DNA from: AM-1111 sp046302135
GTDB lineage: Bacteria; Bacteroidota; Bacteroidia; B-17B0; Aurantibacillaceae
Direction of reading: 5' to 3'
DNA length: 6,145 nucleotides
Assembly: GCA_046302135.1 (NCBI GenBank)
Contig: JBKCIQ010000060.1
Coordinates: 1-6,145 of the forward strand
Shown: positions 1 to 5,946 of the stretch, piece after piece
Numbering within the stretch: position 1 is the stretch's first letter
Layout: the number at the start of each line of letters is the position of its first letter
Notes under the pieces: model-generated
The model's database searches: none
Told to the model about the DNA's origin: nothing
What the model saw: the letters and a program-made list of their open reading frames with translations, nothing else
Made by a program: the position numbers and the translations under genes

Positions 1-141
1 CTATCAGTTATGGTGTATGTAATCAAATATGTTCCAGCTCCCACTGAAGCGTCAAAATTACTTCCTGAAACAGAATTCCCAGAGAATGTACCACCTGCAG
101 GCGACTCACCTGTAAGATGAATTATTCCAACGCTAGAGCAA
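1..141. repeat. Terminal direct repeat, left copy (141 bp)
   Basis: These 141 bases are identical, in the same orientation, to the last 141 bases of the window. The offset is exactly 6,004. The repeat sits inside the last Ig-like module of the protein, from the codon for Val1835 (last base) to Ser1882 (first two bases). It has no inverted repeats or insertion-sequence features. The exact identity and its position at both extreme ends indicate a contig closed on itself by the assembler rather than a biological terminal repeat. Confidence 0.97.
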
Positions 142-3100
142 ACCGTGTCAACACCCAGATTCAAAGCAATATTCGGAGCCGGATAAGGATAAACCGTAAC
201 CTGTATTGTATCAGAAGCGGAGCATCCCGGACCTGTTGTTACATTCACAAAATAAAGTCCAGTGCTGTCTACAGATAAAGTCTGAGCAGAAGAACTATCA
301 CTCCATAAATATGTAGCACCAACAGTGCTTCCCGCATCAAGTGTTACACTGTCACCTGTACAAAGATTAACATCCTGTCCTAAACTTACCAGGGGCTGAT
401 TGCTAACTGTGATGTTGATTGAATCACGAGTTGTACAGTTCTGAGGATTTGTCACGTCCACCCAATAGGTTCCGGTTGTGCTTACAAATATTATCGGGAA
501 AGAACTGTTATCACTCCAGAGATAAGTAGATCCAGTATTCTGTGCATCAAGAATGATGCTTCCACCGCAAAGCGATGTATCGCCTCCTAAGTTCACAATA
601 GGCGCAGGATTTAATACAAGGTTCACTGTATCATACCCAACACAACCCTGAATGGTGCTCACCACCACATCGTATGAACCCGAAGCAGAAACATTCAAAG
701 TTTGAGTTGTATCTCCTGTGTTCCACTGATAAATATTACCGGAGTTTTGAGCATCTAGAAGTAAAGAGTTAGCACAATGAGTGGAATCGTTACCAAGATT
801 AATAACAGGTTGATAATTGATTGTAATGTTAACCGAGTCATACCCTGTACAATTGAAAGAATTGGTAACTGCAACGTGATAAAGTCCTGTAGAATCAACT
901 ATTAGTGTTTGTGTATTCTGTTGAGTATTCCAAAGGAAGTTTGCTCCTGCGTTTAGTGCATCGAGGGTAATTGTACTGCCGCATTGCGTACTGTCAGGTC
1001 CAAGCGAAACAACAGGTGTTGGGTTAACAGTAACGTCAACTTGTTCTCTCAAAGACGCACAACCACCAGCAGTGCTGTCTTGCACATAATAAGATACAGA
1101 ATTAGAAAGCACAGGAGTTGAATAAGAATTACCAGAGGCAATGAAATTACCACCGGTAGGCGCATCATACCAACTGATTGTTCCGATACCACTTGTTGCA
1201 AGAGTTGTAGAATTACCCGAACATATTACAGTGTCGGAAATTATTGGGGTTGTAGGTAATGCATTTACGGTGATGTTAATCGTATCTGAAACCTGACAAC
1301 CATTTGCAGAAGTAGCAGTTACAATATAATCGACCGAGTTAGTCATAGATGATGCTGTAGTTGTTGGAGTATTGGTGCTTGTTAAGAATGTAGAAGGACT
1401 CCAACTGTAATTAATAACAGGATCAACACCACCTACAATTGTTACAACATAATCTTCAACTTCCCCATAAGGCGAAAGAGAAGAACATGGATCAATAGGA
1501 GTTCCTGTTCCATCTAATTCTCTTACACGAAGAATAGTAGGACCATTTAAAGCAGTTAAAGGTACAGTGAATACAATAGTTGTTTGAGCAGGAGCAGCAC
1601 CTAAATCATTTGTTTCTCCCAACTTCTCCAAAGTGTCATTCAGAACAACATTTTGGTTGTAGTCTATGAATGCGGCAAGGTCATTTAATGTATATGTTCC
1701 TGCTTGAAGAGTTAACGTATAGGTCGATCCGGCAGTTAGTGTTGTAGTAGTGGTTCCTGAAGGAGGATATAGGGTATAATACGGAGCAGGGGCTCCTACA
1801 GTTGCATTGTTTATATTACCCAATTGAACTAGTCCAATATAGTCTCCAAATGTTGTACCTGTTGAATAACTTGGTTGGCAATAACCTGCCGGAGCCTGAC
1901 CGCTAACAGCATTGGCACTGAGGTTTACACTTGTACCTGAACAAATTGAAGAATCAGAAGCTGTTAGTGAGTTGAAAATGATTCCAGGGGAACTGTTGAC
2001 AGAAACTGTAATGAAATTTGTACATCCAACAGAATCTGTTGCCGTTACTGTGTATATGGTACTTGATGAAGGAGTTGCAAATACAGAGGAACCAGAAGTG
2101 CTAGAAAGACCTGCTGAAGGTGTCCAAGCATAATTTGCAGTTGTACCGGTAATGTTGAGGGCTACAGGCGTTCCGCCTGGTGAACAATATCCTGCGGCAC
2201 TAGATGAAACAGCAAGAGCAGGAGGATTTTGAAGAGTTACAGTTACTGCGGAGGAATATCCTGCTGTACCCCCACATGATGCAATTTCACAACGGTATTG
2301 AGTTGTAACGGACTGAGATGTGGTTACTGATGGAGTTGTTGCTGCGGCTATGTTATTCCAAGTTAGACCTCCATCTGTGGATGCTTGCCACTGAAATGTA
2401 AGCCCAGTGGTTGGTCCTGAATAACTGGTACTCAAATCAAAATTTGCGTTAACACAAACCAAGGTTGCAGTTGAAATTGAATTTAATCCAACAGGAGGAT
2501 TAGTTGTTAAAACATTCATTTGAACCTGTGCAGAACCGGCGGCATTCGTACAACCCGTTGTTTGGTTAGTATATGAAATGGAATAGTTGGTGGACACTGC
2601 AGGTGTTACAGTCTGCGTAAAAATATTGGTTCCGTTTGCAATAGTAGTCGTTCCATTTATATCGGTTGCAGTCCAAACTGTTGTATAATTTGAAGGTGGA
2701 GAAAATCTCCAAGCCTGAGGTGCAGATGAAGGTATAGTAGCTATTTGACCTGACCAATAGTTTGCTGCATTTGGAGTCACTGCACAATTTGGGGCCGATG
2801 CACCAATTAATCCGGTAGGACTGTTAACTCCTACAGATTTTGAATTTGTTGACGCCACTTCCATAGCAACAATATCAACGTTACCCAACGTCTCGTATAG
2901 AATTGCTTGTATATTAACTCGATTTGTGGTAGAACCAAATTGAAAAACATTGTACTCAATTATGAATTTTCTGTTTGGAGCATATCCGTCAGTCCAATAC
3001 CTTACATAAGTACCTGGAGTACCTGGAGTTCCACAATTAAGGTCATTTGCCGCTAAGAATATAGCGCCAAGCGGGTCTAAAGTATTTGGTAACGCCCCTA

Positions 3101-5645
3101 TTATATAGTCGCCTAAAGCAGTCGCGTTGTAAGGACCAAACTGAAGAACACCATTGGTACCAACATTAACGCTTGTGTAATTTGTACCAAAAAAATTAAA
3201 ACTAAAACCTAGTGGAATATTACCCCATCCACCATCATCAAGAACACCTGAAGTGAGCGGTACAGTGGCAACACCATTATTAGCCAAATAAGAAGCGTTT
3301 GCAGGAATTGTAACAGGATTTGGAGTAATACATATAGCACTAAAGTTACCTGCACTTAATCCGGTATTTATTACAGAAGAACCTCCTGGACATACTTGAT
3401 CAGGTGTTGCTGTTAGTGATGCACTTGGAAGAGGATAAACTCCAATTGAAACAAACTGCACACTTGAACATCCTGCAAAAGTCCCTGAACCTGCTCCTGT
3501 AACCTGAAAGTTTGAAGTTTCTGTTATACTACCAGATACAACATTTCCACTTGTAGTTGGAAAGTTTGCAGATGGTGTAAGATTAGCCCATGTGTAACTC
3601 ATGTTTGGATCGGCAGGAGAAGTAGCTGTTAATGTAAATGAACCTCCTGAACCACAAAAATTTGATGTAGTTGAACTAACTGAAATTGCAGGTGGTCCTA
3701 CGGTAATTGTTTGTGTTGAACTACATCCGGTAGTTGTATTGGTTCCTACCACAGTGTAAGTGGTTGGAGTAGATACGTTAGACGTAACTAATGGCCCTGT
3801 TGTTACATTTAAGGATGCTCCCGGACTCCATGTATATGTATCTGCTCCACCTGCAGAAATTGTTTGGTTCGGAGCTCCACAGAAGTAACCGCTATTGCTT
3901 GGCGTTAAAGTAATGGTTGGTGCTGCATTTAATGAAGCGGTTGCTACGGAACTGTTGTTAGAAAGTCCGGAGGAAGAACAAGTTGTTACAATTTGATAGT
4001 AAGTGGTTGTATTAACTCCATTTGCCGAATAACTTGTGTTGGTTGCGCTCGGAATGTTTGTCCATGGTCCGGTTGGTGAGTTCGATGATTGCCATTGATA
4101 ACTCAAGCCCACTTGAAGGCTCGTTAATCCACTTGCAGAGAGGCTGAAATTTGAGCCTGGACAAGCAGATGTTGGTGAAATATTAGCAACCCCGGCATTT
4201 GGGGTACCCGAACATGGGGTTGGTGCAATTACTGTGAAGCAATAGTCTTCTGTTTCACCCCAAGTATATGCAGTATGTGCATAATTAATAGTCGATGCTG
4301 TGTTTTCAACTACCACAACCCTCATCCTGGTTGTTCCTACAATGGAAGTAAGTGGAACTGTAAACGTTCCAGTTACAGTATGATTTCCTGTAACACTTGC
4401 CGGTTGTGTGTATACCTGTTCTCCGGCATCTAGCCAGTCACCATCTTGATTCCAGTCAACGTAAATTTGGAAAAAATTACCAAATGCTCCTCCGCAAGAT
4501 GTCTGGGTCAAGCTAAAGTTAACAGTGTTGCCCTGAATTTCTACCGGCCCACTTAATACTCCTGAATAATTAGAATATCGATTCAAAATTGAACCTGGTC
4601 CGGTTGCCGCAACAGAACAGGTTGATGAATTATTCATTGATCCAACTGTTACGTTAGTTATCTCTTCATCTGCCGCGCTGCTTGCAAAAATTGAAGGATA
4701 TGCTCCACAAATACAAGGACCAGGGTTGTTTACGGTATAAGAAACAACGTTTGATGTTGCGGTTGATCCACTATTGGAACAAGTTGTAACCAGTTGAAAA
4801 TAGGTTGTTGCTAAAACCGATGTTGTTAAAGATGGGTTTGTTGCACCTGTAATGTCTGTCCAAGGACCAGTAGGTGAGCTACTAGATTGCCATTGGTAAG
4901 TTATTCCGGTACCTGTGGTAAGTCCTGTTGTGGTTAAAGAAAAGGCTGAAGACGGACATCCTGCGGATACTGAAATTGAAGCAGAACCAGCATTTGGTGT
5001 ACCTGAACATGCTATAGCCGGAACAAAACTTACGCAACCTACAAAGCCACGAGGATAATTGGCAAATGTGGTTGAAGCCAGACGAGGGCCACCACCTGCA
5101 CTTGCTCCTGCGGTACTCGGACCTCCGCTTATCATGTTGCAACCTCCTCCTGAAGTTGTGTAGGTAACACCTGCGGTTAAGGTAGAATAACGTAGATTCC
5201 CTGTTGTAGGAGTAGCGGAAACTGCGGCATTAATACAAATTCCGTATGTGGCACCGGCAGGAACAACCAGATTCAATGCGCCATTAAAAAAAGATTGTGG
5301 AGTGGTTGATGTTCCACTTGCTACACCGGAAATAGTAGCATTACCGAACTGAGTCCAGTTAGCAGCTGTTAAAGCAGGGAATGCTGCGGCTCCATTGAAA
5401 GCGAGTGCATTTGGTCTATACCATGCCTCTGTTGCTGTTAGTGTTGTTGTACTACAAATACTAGAAATGTCGGTTATAATTACAGCATAGGCATTCGTAT
5501 TCTGAAAATTGAAAGTAATTTTCCCATTACCATTGTTGTTTGCAACGTTGGAACATACTGAAACCTGAGAAGAAACATTAATTGAAATAAGCTGGATGCA
5601 AAGAGCCAGATAAATCGCCAGTTTTAATTGTATTCTGTTTTTCAT
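1..5645 (-). CDS. Giant T9SS-secreted multidomain surface protein, N-terminal 1,881 codons (continues at 6004 across the circular join)
   Basis: This is the only real gene in the window. The ATG at 5645-5643 is chosen because it begins a good signal peptide (MKNRIQLKLAIYLALC...). The frame stays open to base 1, and because 1-141 equals 6005-6145 it continues in frame into the segment ending at 5689, giving 1,986 residues in all (roughly 200 kDa). Seen in the translation: N-terminal domain (residues 27-212), QWQ-type Ig-like modules (213-307, 478-573, about 1050-1139), GEVED domains (327-472 and 1255-1403), further Ig/PKD-like modules, a central domain of about 210 residues (775-984), a CHU_C-type Ig module (1464-1543) and four repeats of about 69 residues (from 1544). 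Bacteroidota proteins of this build are exported by Sec and then T9SS, and serve as adhesins or other exoproteins. No catalytic domain is visible, so adhesion or structural function is inferred. Lysine is nearly absent. The specific ligand is unknown. Confidence 0.95.
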   Translation of the reverse strand, partial: MKNRIQLKLAIYLALCIQLISINVSSQVSVCSNVANNNGNGKITFNFQNTNAYAVIITDISSICSTTTLTATEAWYRPNALAFNGAAAFPALTAANWTQFGNATISGVASGTSTTPQSFFNGALNLVVPAGATYGICINAAVSATPTTGNLRYSTLTAGVTYTTSGGGCNMISGGPSTAGASAGGGPRLASTTFANYPRGFVGCVSFVPAIACSGTPNAGSASISVSAGCPSSAFSLTTTGLTTGTGITYQWQSSSSPTGPWTDITGATNPSLTTSVLATTYFQLVTTCSNSGSTATSNVVSYTVNNPGPCICGAYPSIFASSAADEEITNVTVGSMNNSSTCSVAATGPGSILNRYSNYSGVLSGPVEIQGNTVNFSLTQTSCGGAFGNFFQIYVDWNQDGDWLDAGEQVYTQPASVTGNHTVTGTFTVPLTSIVGTTRMRVVVVENTASTINYAHTAYTWGETEDYCFTVIAPTPCSGTPNAGVANISPTSACPGSNFSLSASGLTSLQVGLSYQWQSSNSPTGPWTNIPSATNTSYSANGVNTTTYYQIVTTCSSSGLSNNSSVATASLNAAPTITLTPSNSGYFCGAPNQTISAGGADTYTWSPGASLNVTTGPLVTSNVSTPTTYTVVGTNTTTGCSSTQTITVGPPAISVSSTTSNFCGSGGSFTLTATSPADPNMSYTWANLTPSANFPTTSGNVVSGSITETSNFQVTGAGSGTFAGCSSVQFVSIGVYPLPSASLTATPDQVCPGGSSVINTGLSAGNFSAICITPNPVTIPANASYLANNGVATVPLTSGVLDDGGWGNIPLGFSFNFFGTNYTSVNVGTNGVLQFGPYNATALGDYIIGALPNTLDPLGAIFLAANDLNCGTPGTPGTYVRYWTDGYAPNRKFIIEYNVFQFGSTTNRVNIQAILYETLGNVDIVAMEVASTNSKSVGVNSPTGLIGASAPNCAVTPNAANYWSGQIATIPSSAPQAWRFSPPSNYTTVWTATDINGTTTIANGTNIFTQTVTPAVSTNYSISYTNQTTGCTNAAGSAQVQMNVLTTNPPVGLNSISTATLVCVNANFDLSTSYSGPTTGLTFQWQASTDGGLTWNNIAAATTPSVTTSQSVTTQYRCEIASCGGTAGYSSAVTVTLQNPPALAVSSSAAGYCSPGGTPVALNITGTTANYAWTPSAGLSSTSGSSVFATPSSSTIYTVTATDSVGCTNFITVSVNSSPGIIFNSLTASDSSICSGTSVNLSANAVSGQAPAGYCQPSYSTGTTFGDYIGLVQLGNINNATVGAPAPYYTLYPPSGTTTTTLTAGSTYTLTLQAGTYTLNDLAAFIDYNQNVVLNDTLEKLGETNDLGAAPAQTTIVFTVPLTALNGPTILRVRELDGTGTPIDPCSSLSPYGEVEDYVVTIVGGVDPVINYSWSPSTFLTSTNTPTTTASSMTNSVDYIVTATSANGCQVSDTINITVNALPTTPIISDTVICSGNSTTLATSGIGTISWYDAPTGGNFIASGNSYSTPVLSNSVSYYVQDSTAGGCASLREQVDVTVNPTPVVSLGPDSTQCGSTITLDALNAGANFLWNTQQNTQTLIVDSTGLYHVAVTNSFNCTGYDSVNITINYQPVINLGNDSTHCANSLLLDAQNSGNIYQWNTGDTTQTLNVSASGSYDVVVSTIQGCVGYDTVNLVLNPAPIVNLGGDTSLCGGSIILDAQNTGSTYLWSDNSSFPIIFVSTTGTYWVDVTNPQNCTTRDSINITVSNQPLVSLGQDVNLCTGDSVTLDAGSTVGATYLWSDSSSAQTLSVDSTGLYFVNVTTGPGCSASDTIQVTVYPYPAPNIALNLGVDTVCSSVGIIHLTGESPAGGTFSGNSVSGSNFDASVGAGTYLITYTITD
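183..395 (-). repeat. Stalk repeat 4, 71 residues (1751-1821)
   Basis: This begins PLVSLGQDVNLC and follows the same pattern. The LDAGSTVGATYLW loop is two residues longer, so Cys1762 and Cys1808 are 46 apart. It ends in TIQVTVYPYP, which leads into the last Ig-like module at the window edge. Confidence 0.82.
396..602 (-). repeat. 69-residue stalk repeat 3 (residues 1682-1750)
   Basis: This begins PIVNLGGDTSLC. Cys1693 and Cys1737 keep the 44-residue spacing. LDAQNTGSTYLW resembles repeat 2, but the QTL strand is replaced by FPIIFV. The spacing to repeats 2 and 4 is again 69 residues. Confidence 0.85.
603..809 (-). repeat. 69-residue stalk repeat 2 (residues 1613-1681)
   Basis: This begins PVINLGNDSTHC, in register with repeat 1 at a spacing of exactly 69 residues (207 bp). 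Cys1624 and Cys1668 are again 44 residues apart. The LDAQNSGNIYQWNTGDTTQTL core matches repeat 1 closely in protein, while the DNA is clearly diverged. Confidence 0.85.
810..1016 (-). repeat. 69-residue stalk repeat 1 (residues 1544-1612)
   Basis: The consensus over the four copies is P-x-V-x-L-G-x-D, Cys, LDA, Trp, QTL, S-T-G-x-Y-x-V-x-V, Cys, D-S/T-V/I. This copy has Cys1555 and Cys1599, 44 residues apart, with Trp1572 between them. The module resembles the SprB-type and PKD-like repeats of gliding and surface proteins. Confidence 0.85.
1017..1256 (-). other. CHU_C-associated Ig-like domain (residues 1464-1543)
   Basis: The segment reads PTTPIISDTVICSGNSTTL, then ISWYDAPTGGNFIASG, SYSTPVLSNSVSYYVQ, and GGCASLREQVDVTVNPTP. 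The W-Y-x-x-x-T-G-G core, the S-Y-x-T-P strand and the closing G-C-x-S-x-R-x-x-V-x-V-T-V-N-P are the consensus of the CHU_C-associated Ig-like family of Bacteroidota exoproteins. It is a structural module that links the GEVED region to the downstream tandem repeats. Confidence 0.75.
1437..1883 (-). other. GEVED domain 2, degenerate acidic loop (residues 1255-1403)
   Basis: The domain starts YCQPSYSTGTTFGDYIG, has the strand TLTLQAGTYTLNDLAAFIDYN and ends with a perfect GEVEDYVVTI (1394-1403). Relative to the first GEVED domain the loop is altered: IDYNQNVVLND lacks the D-x-D-G core of DWNQDGDW. It is therefore less likely to bind a metal. The domain sits between the early Cys (1235) and the Trp (1415) of an Ig-like module rather than between modules. 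Confidence 0.85.
1995..2498 (-). other. Third QWQ module and an Ig-like module (residues 1050-1217)
   Basis: The first part has LVCVNANFDLS, then TFQWQASTDGGLTWNNI and a late Cys-bearing strand, YRCEIASCGG. It is a diverged member of the QWQ family seen at 4725-5009 and 3927-4214. The second part has YCSPGG, NYAWTPSAGL, the strand TIYTVTATDSVGC and a terminal FITVSV. Both look like stalk units. No enzymatic motif is visible. Confidence 0.6.
2694..3323 (-). other. Central domain of about 210 residues (775-984), inserted within an Ig-like module
   Basis: This single-copy domain runs from PNPVTIPANASYL to WRFSPP. It has the segments DDGGWGNIPLGFSFNFFGTNY, VNVGTNGVLQFG, LNCGTPGTPGTYVRYW and NRKFIIEYNVF, then VNIQAILYETLGNVDIV. 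The F-x-F-x-F-F-G-x-x-Y followed by V-x-x-x-T-N-G resembles the strands of secreted domains that recur in bacterial surface proteins (a nidogen-like arrangement), but I cannot name the family with confidence. It carries two of the protein's few lysines (893 and 936). It lies between the two halves of an Ig-like module. Confidence 0.5.
3393..3926 (-). other. Two Ig/PKD-like stalk modules (residues 574-751)
   Basis: Two beta-sandwich modules follow each other. The first has FCGAP, a core TYTWSPGASL and a closing TTTGCSSTQTITV. The second has FCGSG, SYTWANL and a closing GCSSVQFVSIGV. Each has the common pattern of this protein: an early Cys, a Trp in the central strand, a late GC and an alternating strand at the end. 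These are likely rigid spacer units. The second module is longer than typical because of extra residues around FPTTSGNVVSG. Confidence 0.6.
3927..4214 (-). repeat. CSGTPNAG / QWQ Ig-like module, copy 2 (residues 478-573)
   Basis: This is the second copy of the module, with the same landmarks in the same order: CSGTPNAG, ACPGS, SYQWQSSNSPTGPWTNI and IVTTCSSSG. The two copies lie either side of the first GEVED domain, their starts 265 residues apart. The strongest match is the QWQSS-SPTGPWT core, which is also similar at DNA level. A more distant third copy (FQWQASTDGGLTWNNI, Trp1086) lies at about 2230-2498. Confidence 0.75.
4230..4667 (-). other. GEVED domain 1 (residues 327-472)
   Basis: The domain begins EEITNVTVG with NRYSNYSG soon after, carries the hallmark acidic loop VDWNQDGDWLDAGE (residues 396-409) and ends in the signature GETEDYCFTV (463-472). 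The order of acidic loop, strand TFTVP, TRMRVVV and terminal G-E-x-E-D-Y is that of the GEVED family found in large Bacteroidota exoproteins. The DWNQDGDWLD loop resembles a calcium-binding loop; metal binding is inferred, not shown. The family has no known enzymatic activity. Confidence 0.85.
4725..5009 (-). repeat. CSGTPNAG / QWQ Ig-like module, copy 1 (residues 213-307)
   Basis: This 95-residue module opens with CSGTPNAG, followed by a second Cys in GCPSS, a core TYQWQSSSSPTGPWTDI and a late Cys in LVTTCSNSG. It is a close paralogue of 3927-4214, with roughly half the residues identical by eye. Modules of this type are common in large T9SS cargo proteins, where they act as stalk units. The paired cysteines probably form a stabilising disulfide. 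Confidence 0.75.
5010..5567 (-). other. N-terminal beta-rich domain of unrecognised family, residues 27-212
   Basis: The mature protein begins with about 185 residues that do not follow the Ig/PKD pattern of the rest. Visible features are an early VCSN, a predicted strand VIITDISS, a TEAWYRPN segment, NWTQFGNATISG, LNLVVPAGATYGICI, and a glycine-rich loop (TSGGGC...ISGGP). The VPAG-TYGI stretch resembles the N-terminal beta-sandwich seen in other large Bacteroidota exoproteins, where a measured quantity or time-series style consensus (TLVGTATV, IPAGTTVGFYV) occurs. That resemblance is from memory and weak. Its role is unknown; being at the tip, it could be a ligand-binding head. Confidence 0.5.
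5568..5645 (-). other. Sec signal peptide, residues 1-26
   Basis: A short basic N-terminus (Lys2, Arg4, Lys8) is followed by a hydrophobic core (LAIYLALCIQLI) and a polar end, NVSS, before Gln27. Cleavage before Gln27 is the likely site, as Bacteroidota exoproteins often have glutamine at +1. There is no lipobox: Cys16 lies within the hydrophobic core and Cys31 is past the cleavage site. The protein is therefore expected in the periplasm and then handed to T9SS, not lipid-anchored. Confidence 0.85.
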
Positions 5646-5688
5646 TTTGTTTATGTTTTTTATTCGTGTTGATGTAATTTATTTTATT
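5646..5688 (-). promoter_or_regulatory. 43-bp AT-rich spacer and translation leader between the stop and the start of the gene
   Basis: This is the only non-coding DNA in the circle. On the coding strand it runs from just after the TAA to the ATG at 5645. Only 7 of 43 bases are G or C, and the last 15 or so bases before the ATG are almost all A. There is no purine-rich Shine-Dalgarno motif, which is normal for Bacteroidota, where A-rich leaders drive initiation. I see no TAnnTTTG-type -7 element, hairpin terminator or operator. If the gene really follows a copy of itself, this spacer would allow read-through from one copy to the next. The primary promoter would then lie outside this sequence. 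Confidence 0.6.
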
Positions 5689-5946
5689 TTATTTATTAAT
5701 TGTTATTTTATAAAATCCAAGCTGATCTCCTTGTATAATTCTCAATAAATAAATACCATTATTTAGCGTACTAGCATCTATCATGTTTCTGTTGGAAGAA
5801 TTAATTTCTTCAGTTAGTACAATTTTACCTTGTGCATCAAATATTTCAATTTTTGATTTTACTCCTGAAATTGCACTTTCAATAAAGAACTGTCCGTTGT
5901 TAGGATTCGGGTAAATATTGTAATTAGCAATATTTGATGTTTCTAA
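5689..5946 (-). other. T9SS type A C-terminal sorting domain (residues 1902-1986)
   Basis: The domain reads LETSNIANYNIYPNPNNGQF, then IEIFDAQGKIVLTEEI, MIDASTLNNGIYLLRI and a final KITINK. These are the conserved blocks of the type A sorting domain: YPNP-x-x-G-x-F, I-x-I-x-D-x-x-G-K, and L-x-x-G-I-Y-x-L-x-I. In known T9SS cargo it directs passage through the outer membrane pore and is removed by the sortase PorU, which can attach the protein to surface lipopolysaccharide. The gliding-motility type B ending is absent. Lysines, nearly missing elsewhere, are concentrated here. Confidence 0.93.

Noticed and set aside
1912..2133. 73-codon open frame on the plus strand
   Set aside because: It lies antisense within the verified giant gene, has no leader or recognisable protein features, and is explained as a chance shadow of the Ser/Thr-rich coding strand.
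2566..2787. 73-codon open frame on the minus strand
   Set aside because: It is in a different frame from the giant gene that covers the same bases with recognisable Ig-like sequence. Its composition (many Cys, Tyr, Asn) is typical of an out-of-frame reading.
3009..3029. Short 9-bp tandem repeat (agtacctgg twice plus a partial copy)
   Set aside because: It encodes GTPGTPGT inside the central domain, keeps the frame and is too short to be a meaningful phase-variation tract.
4882..5142. 86-codon open frame on the minus strand
   Set aside because: It is out of frame with the main gene, whose frame here encodes the end of the N-terminal domain and the CSGTPNAG module. The translation is Arg/Cys/Trp-rich nonsense.
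5646..5720. Possible rho-independent terminator after the stop codon
   Set aside because: The DNA is AT-rich with runs of T, but I could find no GC-containing inverted repeat to form a stem.
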